DNA of 64,000 nucleotides from Panaeolus papilionaceus (lineage: Eukaryota; Basidiomycota; Agaricomycetes; Agaricales). The position numbers were made by a program, and so were the translations under genes. The notes under the pieces were generated by a model that saw only the letters and a program-made list of their open reading frames with translations, searched no databases and was not told where the DNA came from. Every line of letters begins with the position of its first letter. The first letter of the stretch is position 1. Location of the stretch: positions 186,001 to 250,000 of the forward strand of contig JADNRZ010000036.1 of NCBI GenBank assembly GCA_015501605.1. Direction: 5' to 3'. Positions 31,343-41,792 of this stretch are shown piece after piece.

Positions 31343-34300
31343 TCAATCACTTCTTCGAGGATTCTCCGTCTTCCTCGCACGCCGAATAGCAAGCGGTGAA
31401 GGCGGAGGGCTAGGGGCATGCTCGATAGCGAAAGACCGAAGTTCGTTCGAGCTTCTGATGAAGCCAGAAGAAATGACTCGCGGCTTGTTTTGACTTGCAG
31501 TACTGTCTTCGAGATCACGACGACTCCTCGATGTCGCGCCTGAGAAGAATGGTGAGGGGCCTGCTGGTGTAGTGGGTGCCATGCAGTCGACAAATGTGGG
31601 AGGTGGGTTTGAATCGATATCAGCAGTGTAAGCAGGGCCTGAATTCACGCAGCCGTCACCCCCTATTTCTTCCTTGAGAGACTCGACGGCTTTGTCGATG
31701 ATGGCGAGGAAAGTGGGGTAATCTTCTTGGGCTGCTGCGTCCAGATCGATAAGAGGCCCAGGTAAGTCCTCTGCCCTTAACGAATTCCCAGCGAGCGCTT
31801 CGTTGATTTCTTGCCTCCGCTTGGCCTTTTCAGAAACCCTTGGCCAGAAAAACGCAGCCAGATCTTTGGAGAGCGTGGCAAATACAGAGCCCCACCCATC
31901 CGCCACAGGTGGAACTTCACCAGTGATAATCGCTTTTTTTGAATCAGCAGTGTTGACCGGATTACACTCCATTGCTCGCAAGGTTTCTGGTCTAAGATCG
32001 TGCTTCAGACGGATCACTTGCGTTTCGGTTTCGTCCTCGTGGATCTCGTAACCGATTACAATCCATATAAGCACCCAAAAGAAAGACTCGAGGTCGTCCA
32101 TGTAATCGTGAAGAAAGCGGAAATGACGATAATGACTTCTCACGTTGCTGAGGATGATGTACGACTGGAAGGCGTACGTACCCTGATCAGAAAAAGAAAG
32201 CGTGAGACCTTGTTGAACGGATAAAAAATGAAATGACTTGCAGTGCGCGCATCTGTCCCCTTCAAGGATTTCGTTCGCTCGATTTCAATGGCCAAATCGA
32301 GATCTACCAGAAACCCAAGGAAGCTCTCTGGGGCATCAGGTTTTCCGAGCAGGATGTTGTTGACGCTAACATCCCTATGTAGGATCTTCTTGTTCCATAG
32401 GTCCCAATGTGCTATGTCAAGGATTTCGTAAAATGAAAGGGACGAAAGTTTACTAAGCACATACCCTGGACGGCTCCTCGTAATGCCGTTAAAAATTGGA
32501 GGCGGTTACTGAACCGGTGAATTGGTAGCCCATGATCTTCGAGAAGGAGGAAGTAGCGCTCGCGATCCTGCAAGGCCTCTGGAATCTGCATCTTGATGAA
32601 CGCACGCAAATTGGTGATTGTGGTAGCGACCTGATACCCAACCATTTTACCAACGCCTGGGATATCCTTCGCCTTGTCGAGCATTGCCCATTCAGGTTCC
32701 CTTCCTTGCGCACGCGAGCATTCCTTCAGGATGTACTCCCTGCCACCAGCATCTTTGACACGCCAACATGTTGTTTTCCGGCCCCGAATGGAGTTCGAAG
32801 CCCACATCAATGCTGTAGCGGTGAATGATTGGAGCTCGCGGCCAAGGTGGAGGGTGAAAATCCTCTCGTATTGTGAGGGGGCATTGACTTCGTCGCCCGT
32901 CGCAGCCTGGATGGACCTAAAACAGACGGCTGGATCCACACCAACCCGCGATGATTCCCGACTGCAGGTCATCAGGATCATACAAACAAGGACAGAAGGG
33001 TTGTGAATAAATGAAAACCAATTGGACACCATCGCCCCACAATGATCAAAGTAATACAGCCTAGCCGATACCTCATTCAGCATCAGCACATAGACAAAAG
33101 TCCTGTTTCGCTGTGCATTGATGCAGCACCTGTGTTCCAGTAAAAATATCAGATGATGAAATGAAGAGAGAAAAATACAACACGACGCACCTCGCATACA
33201 TTGCCGCTTGAGAAAAGAGCGACCTTTCTGACTCCTGGCTGGACTTGCGCTTCACTTCGATTGGCGTCAGACATTTAGCATATGAACGCTCAGAGTCAGC
33301 GATCCAGGCGTTGGCTTTGGGGTCCGAATGATCGAACTCGATAGGAGAGCCAGTAACCATAAGGTCCACAGAGGAATAAGGTTCTTGGTTCTTACGCTCG
33401 AGTCTCCGTAGCCGGAGTAGTCGAGTATGGGGAGAGGGAGAGGTCATCGAAAACGAACCCCTCCCAGTGTGAGAGCCGAGGGCGGTGGACGGATGAGCCC
33501 CCACACCGACCACGGCTCCCCCTACCCCAACTACGGAGGTCGAGAGAATAATGTATATTGTCTAAACTTGTGAATAATAAAGGTATGCATGTAGGTAAGG
33601 CCAATCAGGTGAAGTGAATCTAAGGATTGATGAAAGGGAAGCGGTGGGTGGGTAAAGAAAAACGAGCCACGAGCCGAGATACAGCAGGCGGCGTGGAGAG
33701 TGCTAGGAATAGAATAAGATAGAGTACGAGAAGAAACGGAAGCGAAAGGCGCGACGTAGGATGACCTCTTCACGTGACCAAGAAGGCGGATCTGTGCAAG
33801 CACAGATCCTTCCATTCTTAAGGTTGTCGGGATGGTCGTCATCGTCGTGCCTCTCGTCGTGCTGCAAGAGATCTCGGTGAGTGTCCCGAACAGTCCTGAC
33901 GTCCCCCAAGTGAAAATACTGAAGAATGAAACTAATGACCTGGACGAAAGGTTCGTATAAATCAACGTCCAGCTTCACAGGGTAAACGGGGATGTCCCTC
34001 CAGCGGCGTGAACGCGTGATGAAGTCGGAACACCGTTGAAAATAAGATTTACACTGCGCCTCTGTTGTAGCTCCGTCGAACATTCGTTGTGCACCCGCAT
34101 CGGAAATCCACCAACTCGCTGGTTCGAGCTCCTGATTGATATCGTCCTTCAGCGATTCTACCTCCGGGTAACCCTCGAAGGTCCCTGACGAGTTACGTGC
34201 AAGAGGTGTGTCATGAAGGAGGTTCTCTGTAAAGGCATTGACAGGGTGCTTGAGAACTTGCGAGTATAAAGGAGGTTGGCGTGGGCGCTGATATTTCTTC

Positions 34301-34350
34301 CCATGGAAAACGGGTTTGCATATATCAGGGGATGCACGATCATAAGACAT
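31343..34350 (-). CDS. Fungal-type protein kinase (FunK1), gene 2, carrying an insertion
   Basis: Exon pieces are 34,350-33,815, 33,388-33,191, 33,129-32,465, 32,411-32,242 and 32,182-31,343. The layout matches gene 1: FILQYFHLGDV, SSVDLMVTGSP, PIEVKRKSSQESE, QRNRTFVYVLMLNE, YILKECSRAQG, YFLLLEDHG, catalytic loop LHRDVSVNNIL, FLVDLDLA in the DFG position, GTYAFQSY, DDLESFFWVLI, then a longer serine/proline-rich tail. The catalytic aspartate (HRD) is present; the DFG-equivalent aspartate is in VDLDLA. A 420-base insertion with duplicated TTCTTA splits the first exon and adds an in-frame stop unless it is spliced out or removed, so the gene may be inactive. The start at 34,350 is the first ATG of the frame. 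Confidence 0.75.
33389..33820. mobile_element. 420-bp insertion with TTCTTA target duplication in FunK1 gene 2
   Basis: TTCTTA occurs at 33,389-33,394 and 33,815-33,820. Removing the 420 bases between them and one copy restores an unbroken kinase frame (DNLKNQEPYSSVDLM). On the minus strand the insert starts TGGAAGGATC followed by a perfect hairpin (GGATCTGTGC / GCACAGATCC). Both the hairpin near the start and the absence of coding sequence recall a solo LTR or other non-autonomous element, but the far end does not show the CA expected of an LTR. No GT...AG pair would remove it cleanly. Confidence 0.6.
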
Positions 34351-34429
34351 CGAGATAATGGTCCAATGAACATTGGTGACGAATCTACCCTTTAAGCGCA
34401 AATTAAGGCTATTAGGAGATTCCAAAACC

Positions 34430-35285
34430 GACGAACATGTTTTAAAGCTGTTCTGATGACATCATCCGAAACCTTGAAAAACCAAAATTTGAACACAGAA
34501 CGACTCAAGCCGAGATGTCGCAAGGTGCTTTCTGGTGTGGTGGAACAGTTGACCACTCCACTTCCACGGGCAGCTCGTAACGCGCAACTGTCAGTCCGAC
34601 TTTACCAGCTTTCGCATCCAGCATACTCCCGCCGGTTGTACCTGAGTCTGAGAGGCTTCAATATGATGGCAATCCCAACGGTCCCACGTGTCTTGCTCTT
34701 GTTATGTATAGTCTTCGTGCACACATTTGTACCTTGCAATAAACGACGCCAAATCAAGTTAAAATACACTTTTGGCTTGGCCCCCTATGATATAACATGA
34801 CGTAGTGTTGCACTTGACTTAAGTATTAATAAGCAATGGGGTGTGTAGTCCAAGATGACGTGTTCTTACGGCTAAGCTCTAGCGCTCAGCATGATCATGA
34901 GCCTCAGCCGAGACTGTGAGATAGGCGCTTGCACAGCCACGCACAACGCGATGGGTGCGTTCGGATTTGGTCGGGTATATGCAGGGGGTGGGGATTCGAG
35001 GGTAATAGGATTAGAGTATCATAATCTTTTGGTTAGATAATACCATTAAACTCTATTCATTTTTGTTATGACAAACTCGAACTCATGAGAGGAGTTTCAG
35101 AACGCCCAGAAAGCGGATTATCTATCGAAGGTCATTCTTTCGCTGTGTATCGGCGCCCCAGTATATATATGTTCATCAACTACAATTACAACTCCAGATC
35201 ATGACTACTACTCGACTGAGTTGGAGGGACACTCTGGGACGGAACAACCGTATCGAGAACTAGATTTGGAAACACGGGAGTAGCA
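34430..35285. other. No supported gene
   Basis: The only long frame (34,456-34,800) has no domain. The right part, from about 35,160, is the 3' flank of family L copy 5 and belongs to the large inverted repeat. Confidence 0.45.
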
Positions 35286-35290
35286 ATAAT

Positions 35291-36393
35291 TTAGGACTTG
35301 AATCCCTGGGTGAGAGCAAGAATGTTGCTTCCAGCAATACCCTGGTTGTGAGAAGCAGCCGCGTCCTTCAAGGCAGAGTCGAGCGTAGCGGGCGCAGTAG
35401 CTCCGAACGCACCTCCAGTTGGAATGGCCTTGGCAGCAATCAGAGTGTCGAGCTTGGCCTGCTTGTAGAACGTGAAACTACCGCCAGCCGACGATCCGTC
35501 CGTTGGGCGCCAGATACCAGCAATCGTGCTGTTGCCGTCGAACCTGCCCTGGTACTTCCACACATAGGGTTTCGTGTTGTAGGTCTTGGTGACGTCCCAT
35601 TGACCGTCTGCACTGACTGTCCCTGAAATCTTGAACGCGTCGACGTCGTCAGCACCATTGCCGACGATAGAGAATGGGCCAGCGGCATTGTAGGCAACAG
35701 CGGGGTTGAGACTGGTCACAAGCGACATCTTGTGAGTGTTGTCGGTGGTGTTGGAGCCGTAGAAGTAGTTTCCGACCCTACATATGAGCGAATTAATACA
35801 CCATTCCTTGATTCATGAGCACGAGATGCATCCGTACCATTGACCTTCAGTGGGGTGCTTGGGGGCAGTGGTTCCCGTAGCGACACCGCTGAATGCCCAT
35901 TGACCGTCCTGACGGTCACTATTGACGTAGCCCCATGCACCTGCGAACTGGTACACGTTGCCGACGGCTCCAGGAAGACGCTTTCCGATGTACTTCCAGG
36001 TCGTGGTCGAGTTGGTGTAGAGCTTGATGAAGCGGATGTCGTCACCGATCAAAGCTCCAGAGAGGACGAACTGGAAGATGTTAGGTGAGCCCGAGAGTCC
36101 AAAGGGACAGAGCGACGACTAGTACTTACTGGACCTGGCTTGTCGCTACCGGAACCATAGATGACACCGTTGGCCAAAACGGTAATTTTGAAGGTACTGT
36201 AACCTGTAACGTGGACGTCCGGATATCAACACCGAGGTCAGTAACAGATGATGAGAGAGCACTGACCGTCATCGCCCACGATGGTCCAGGAGGTGTAGCT
36301 GTTTACACGTTCGTTGTTAGTAAGTGAACACAACAGTGCGCAAATCAACACCTACGTGTAGTAGCCGTTCAAGTCGATCTGGAAAGAGCTCAT
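35291..36393 (-). CDS. Family L, copy 5: intact gene, left member of the divergent pair
   Basis: Exons, mirrored from copy 6 and checked at splice sites, are 36,393-36,356, 36,298-36,267, 36,203-36,130, 36,070-35,838 and 35,777-35,291, giving 287 residues. It begins MSSFQIDLNGYY and ends GFKS. Compared with copy 4 it has three more residues and differs at many positions, so copies 5 and 6 form their own subgroup. The fourth intron (after EGQW) and its neighbouring exon carry differences from copy 6. No signal peptide is present, pointing to a cytosolic protein. Function unknown. Confidence 0.8.
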
Positions 36394-36479
36394 TTTGTTG
36401 AGATAGTAAAGTGTGGTGGTTTTTATTCGATGCTGAAAGGAACAAGTTGTTGTTGGATGTCTACCGGTTGAATCAACGC

Positions 36480-36487
36480 CTTTTATA
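36480..36487 (-). promoter_or_regulatory. TATA box of family L copy 5
   Basis: TATAAAAG on the minus strand, mirror image of the box at 38,803-38,810, about 90 bases upstream of the ATG. Confidence 0.7.
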
Positions 36488-37164
36488 ACCCCTCGTATCA
36501 TATCAATTATTTGATGATTTTTATTCGAGTGACACGAATTTCGGCCCAATTCGAATAGTATGCGGAGATCACCCATGCATTCGAGTCGCCTGTAGTCAGA
36601 AAAAGACGAGATAATGCACTAAATTGACGCAATTGGAATCCTCGAGGCATCGAATGCTCATGCGCCGCTTTCGACGAGACAATGTACCAAGGTTTTCAGC
36701 TATCACAGTGCATCGAATGATGTGCATATTTAATTCAGCCACAGAGTATCACGCCAGAGATTGTGAAATGGACAGAAGCTGGACTATGTCTTAAGCTGAC
36801 ATATAGGTGGTAATGCGACACCTGGGTGCGGTAATTTGAGCCGGCAATGGTGAAGCCTCTCAAGATTAATACTTGCTCCTCGGCATGGCCTTTCTGCACC
36901 TGTAGAGTATGATAATAGCGGGACTCAGGGAGAAACACCGTGATGAGCTCCCGGCCGCGACTCTGTCTGCCGTTTAACTTCGCGGGAGGCGGTCACTGTG
37001 GATCTCGATTGACTTAGGTGGCCTAACGTTTGAAACAATAAAAATGTAGCAGGCAGCACGAATAAAAGGGTTCGAAGACTTCAGAACGTCGGTCCGCTTA
37101 TTTAACGCAACAACGCATAAAAGGAGTAGTTTTTAGCTGAACATACAATACGTCTGCCTCGAGC

Positions 37165-38125
37165 CCAAGAAGAGAATTCAGGAACGCACGAAAGAGTAAA
37201 GGGGCGGGACAGTCCTATACTAGTGCCCATTCAGGGTGTTGTAAGACTGTAGACTGTCACCGTCGAGCAACGTATGGTGGCTTCAGTAACCGGTGTCCTT
37301 TTAAAAGACCGCCAGCAAGCCGCCTGGCCTCCAAGTTACTATCCTTAGCTGGTAACACTTGCGGGGTTACACATTGAATCCAATGGGCAGTGGACCACGC
37401 AACTCAAACCCGCTGTTAGTTACTTAAAGACCAAGATCTATTTGGCATTTCGTAGACACGTCAGCTCACACGCAAATTCCCGTTTAAATGCTGCTTAGAA
37501 ATGCCACGTTATACATCATGCATGCACAATCTTGAGCAATAGGGCAAGACGGGGGCGAAACGTAAAATTTCTATCACTCAATACCGTCTATGACATGTCA
37601 GACTCATGACTCACAGCAAAATTCAGAGCAGAATTTTTGAGGTAACTGTATGAATTTCTCGCAAAGGGCATTAGAGTAAAGAAGAAAAAGGCGCCGGTGG
37701 CGTCAATGTGAATGTGAAGAGAAATTGATGAACAGGTACTGAGAATGATAAAGCCCAATTTGCATTATTATACTCAGATGTTAATCAGGGGTGAATAACC
37801 GATAATATCGAATAATGACCTGTTGCTGTTCCATTGTTCGGATTTCAACCTTGAACGTCCAATAAGGAACCTCCAAGACTCACGGTTCCAAATTGCTACA
37901 TATATCATATAAGGACCCCTTCACCCTTCACTTCATCACATCCTTTATAACGGTCGACACCTCATTAATCATTACCTTACTTTAGCTGGTTACCACGTTG
38001 TACCTTTTGTTTAGTCGTCTTTCCTCGCGCTTATAAATATAGCGAGTTCTTGTTCAGTTTTTGTTCTTCAGTCTTTACCCAATAGTCAGAGGTTTTCCAT
38101 CTAAATGTGGAGATCTCCTCTCGGA
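37165..38125. other. Unique spacer between the inverted-repeat arms
   Basis: About 960 bases with no supported gene separate the arms. A TATAAATA at 38,032-38,039 followed by a pyrimidine-rich stretch looks like a fungal core promoter reading rightwards, and could belong to a lost gene or a non-coding transcript. Confidence 0.5.
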
Positions 38126-38802
38126 CTCGGGGCAGACGTATTGTATGCTCAGCTACAAAACTACTCCTTTTATGCGTTGTTGCGTTAAATAAGCGGACCG
38201 ACGTTCTGAAGTCTTCGAACCCTTTTATTCGTGCTGCCTGCTACATTTTTATTGTTTCAAACGTTAGGCCACCTAAGTCAATCGAGATCCACAGTGACCG
38301 CCTCCCGCGAAGTTAAACGGCAGACAGAGTCGCGGCCGGGAGCTCATCACGGTGTTTCTCCCTGAGTCCCGCTATTATCATACTCTACAGGTGCAGAAAG
38401 GCCATGCCGAGGAGCAAGTATTAATCTTGAGAGGCTTCACCATTGCCGGCTCAAATTACCGCACCCAGGTGTCGCATTACCACCTATATGTCAGCTTAAG
38501 ACATAGTCCAGCTTCTGTCCATTTCACAATCTCTGGCGTGATACTCTGTGGCTGAATTAAATATGCACATCATTCGATGCACTGTGATAGCTGAAAACCT
38601 TGGTACATTGTCTCGTCGAAAGCGGCGCATGAGCATTCGATGCCTCGAGGATTCCAATTGCGTCAATTTAGTGCATTATCTCGTCTTTTTCTGACTACAG
38701 GCGACTCGAATGCATGGGTGATCTCCGCATACTATTCGAATTGGGCCGAAATTCGTGTCACTCGAATAAAAATCATCAAATAATTGATATGATACGAGGG
38801 GT

Positions 38803-38810
38803 TATAAAAG
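38803..38810 (+). promoter_or_regulatory. TATA box of family L copy 6
   Basis: TATAAAAG lies 94 bases upstream of the ATG at 38,897, within the part of the arms that is near-identical between copies 5 and 6. Confidence 0.7.
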
Positions 38811-38896
38811 GCGTTGATTCAACCGGTAGACATCCAACAACAACTTGTTCCTTTCAGCATCGAATAAAAACCACCACACTTTACTATCTCAACAAA

Positions 38897-39999
38897 ATGA
38901 GCTCTTTCCAGATCGACTTGAACGGCTACTACACGTAGGTGTTGATTTGCGCACTGTTGTGTTCACTTACTAACAACGAACGTGTAAACAGCTACACCTC
39001 CTGGACCATCGTGGGCGATGACGGTCAGTGCTCTCTCATCATCTGTTACTGACCTCGGTGTTGATATCCGGACGTCCACGTTACAGGTTACAGTACCTTC
39101 AAAATTACCGTTTTGGCCAACGGTGTCATCTATGGTTCCGGTAGCGACAAGCCAGGTCCAGTAAGTACTAGTCGTCGCTCTGTCCCTTTGGACTCTCGGG
39201 CTCACCTAACATCTTCCAGTTCGTCCTCTCTGGAGCTTTGATCGGTGACGACATCCGCTTCATCAAGCTCTACACCAACTCGACCACGACCTGGAAGTAC
39301 ATCGGAAAGCGTCTTCCTGGAGCCGTCGGCAACGTGTACCAGTTCGCAGGTGCATGGGGCTACGTCAATAGTGACCGTCAGGACGGTCAATGGGCATTCA
39401 GCGGTGTCGCTACGGGAACCACTGCCCCCAAGCACCCCACTGAAGGTCAATGGTACGGATGCACCGCGATCTCATGAATCAAGGAAGAGTGTATTCATTC
39501 GCTCATATGTAGGGTCGGAAACTACTTCTACGGCTCCAACACCACCGACAACACCCACAAGATGTCGCTTGTGACCAGTCTCAACCCCGCTGTTGCCTAC
39601 AATGCCGCTGGCCCATTCTCCATCGTCGGTAATGGTGCTGACGACGTCGATGCGTTCAAGATTTCAGGAACAGTCAATGCAGACGGTCAATGGGACGTCA
39701 CCAAGACCTACAACACGAAGCCCTATGTGTGGAAGTACCAGGGCAGGTTCGACGGCAACAGCACGATTGCTGGTATCTGGCGCCCAACGGACGGATCGTC
39801 GGCTGGCGGAAGCTTCACTTTCTACAAGCAGGCCAAGCTCGACACTCTGATTGCTGCCAAGGCTATTCCAACTGGAGGTGCGTTCGGTGCCACTGCGCCC
39901 GCTACGCTCGATTCCGCTTTGAAGGACGCGGCTGCTTCTCACAACCAGGGTATTGCTGGAAGCAACATTCTTGCTCTCACCCAGGGATTCAAGTCCTAA
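38897..39999 (+). CDS. Family L, copy 6: intact gene, right member of the divergent pair
   Basis: Exons are 38,897-38,934, 38,992-39,023, 39,087-39,160, 39,220-39,452 and 39,513-39,999; the sum is 288 codons, or 287 residues and a stop. All splice sites are GT...AG. The protein reads MSSFQIDLNGYY, then a VLANGVIYGSGSDKPGP strand-turn-strand, ALIGDDIRFIKLYTN, two GQW-centred repeats, IWRPTDGSSAGGSFTFYKQ and a helical alanine-rich tail. Within the last exon only one residue appears to differ from copy 5 (N for S in the GTVNADGQW region), although many silent bases differ. That pattern shows selection on the protein, so the gene is probably functional. Function unknown. Confidence 0.85.
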
Positions 40000-40144
40000 A
40001 TTATTGCTACTCCCGTGTTTCCAAATCTCGTTCTCGATACAGTTGTTCCGTCCCAGAGTCTCTCAACAACTCAGTCAAGGTGGTGTTGTAGTGGTCACGA
40101 TCTAGAGTTGTAATTGTAGTCGATGAATATATATACTTTTATCG

Positions 40145-41785
40145 CTTGATATGATCTTACGCAGAGACATGATAATATTGCGTCCCTGGACACTGACTAG
40201 GTCGATGCAGCTCGGGCTAGTGCTTGCAAACGAGGCAGAGCGATACTTGCGCAGACTCGGAGTGACCGGTTGAAAGCTCTGAACAACACCATCACACCGT
40301 GCCATAGCGTGTCTGAGCGTGTCTCCAGGACACTGGGGGCACTCCAGTGCGATCGAATTCAAATACTCCGCCGAATTTGTGTAACTGGGGGCTAAAGTGT
40401 ACCTGACGATGTGCCTGGGAACCAGGACCCGAGTCGAGAGGGGTAATACAAGTAAAGAGATGGCGCTTAGCGCTTGCGGATTAGGGGTGAGAGGGGTCGG
40501 CGTAAGTAAGATCATACTGAAGATTTATCGGAATTTTGAGTACTGAGAAATGGACTGAGTGAGTTCTGACAGTGCTCGAACGGTAATTTGCGTAGCGGCG
40601 TACCACTTGTACTTATGTGATACTTGTAGTTATAGAATAGCATTTTGCTGAACGGTACCATAGCATTCGAGTTCTTGTACTTATAGTTTTAGATAGGGGT
40701 TGGACTTCTCTGGCCTTTCTCGTCTCGTCTCGTCTTGTATCGGGATTATGTGGATGATGCCACGAGACGAATCAGAGTGGGGTTTGTGGGGTTTTGTAGG
40801 AATAAGTACATACTGTAAGGGAAGGAGGAGGATCCGAGGATGAGTTATAAGGGTGGGGGTAGGGTGGGGATTCTTGGCGTGCTTGAGGGTTGATGCGACG
40901 CGTATTGTAAGTCAGTGGGTGTTAAGTCAGGACGTGGTCGGGTCGCGCGAGGTGGTGGTGTCAGTGGGTACTAGATGGTGGGGGTGTAACTTGAGTGTGT
41001 TGAGTGGTTGGATGATGTGTTTTAATTGCAAGTTCTTGTTCTACCATAAGTAAGTACAAGTTGGGTTCGAAGCTGAAGCTAGTTATACATAAATATAACG
41101 CAGTGAGAGGAAGGTTACATAGGGAGGTGATGGCCGCTTTAGCTGAACGTTACTTAACGGCTTGGTTATTTATATTGAGTGTTGGTTGGTTAGAGCTGGA
41201 TATCTAGCCGGGATTTAATTAGCTTGAGAATCATTGGATGAGATTATTTATTTAATAATTTAATAAGCAATAGGATGAAGCAGATGAGACTGGGGTGCGG
41301 TGGCAGCGGGTGTGAGTCATCGTTGGGTTACGAGTGCTTCGAGCTCAGGGTGTCGTATCATCGTGGATTGTGGGCGTCTAATTTATGAATTGCATTACAA
41401 TTGAACTCAATAGAACAAAAGAAATCAAAAAGAATAGAATAGAATAGAATAGGCTGTGACAAGACTCGAGCCTAGCCTGAGATGGGCGAGTGACGCTACC
41501 ACGAGTGACATTTAGGTGACGTTGTGTCACTCCATCGTGCCCGACGGCGGACGGCTAGGCTACGGTTACTCTTCCTTCTATTCTCCTTCTTCTGCTTGTT
41601 TGTTGACTTACTCACTTACCCTACCTGCCTTACCTTGCTTGCTTATTGGCATATACGACTACGACTACGACTCGACTGGTCCCTCCTTTTTGACGCTTTT
41701 TAGGCACGATATTCACCAGCTTTGCTTTTCAACGGGTTAGCCTGAGCTTGCCTTGATTCTAGGAAGAAACGAAGACGAAAGACAG
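40145..41785. other. No supported gene; upstream region of the RING gene
   Basis: A 137-codon frame on the minus strand (40,102-40,515) shows no domain and overlaps the repeat flank. The stretch from 40,650 to 41,400 is G/T-rich and AT-rich by turns. This is the boundary between the repeat-rich and conserved halves. Confidence 0.5.
41431..41452. repeat. AGAAT microsatellite
   Basis: Four tandem AGAAT units, about 340 bases upstream of the RING gene start. Confidence 0.8.
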
Positions 41786-41792
41786 GCACTTT

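Larger units (their letters stand above)
35160..37160. repeat. Left arm of a ~2.0-kb inverted repeat
   Basis: This arm is the inverse complement of about 38,130-40,140. Paired features always have coordinates summing to 75,290, so there is essentially no net length change between the arms across the genes. The part from about 35,840 to 37,140 seems identical or nearly so; the outer part holding the last exon and 3' flank shows many substitutions. Arms diverge completely at about 37,160/38,130. Confidence 0.9.
38130..40140. repeat. Right arm of the ~2.0-kb inverted repeat
   Basis: Inverse complement of 35,160-37,160, as described for the left arm. It carries family L copy 6, its upstream region and its 3' flank. 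Confidence 0.9.

Noticed and set aside
36085..36327. Plus-strand 80-codon frame, identical to a minus-strand frame at 38,963-39,205
   Set aside because: Its identity in both places follows from the inverted repeat; it is antisense to family L exons and introns.
40102..40515. 137-codon minus-strand frame right of family L copy 6
   Set aside because: It partly overlaps the 3' flank of the inverted repeat, has no recognisable domain, and no equivalent is kept beside copies 4 or 5.
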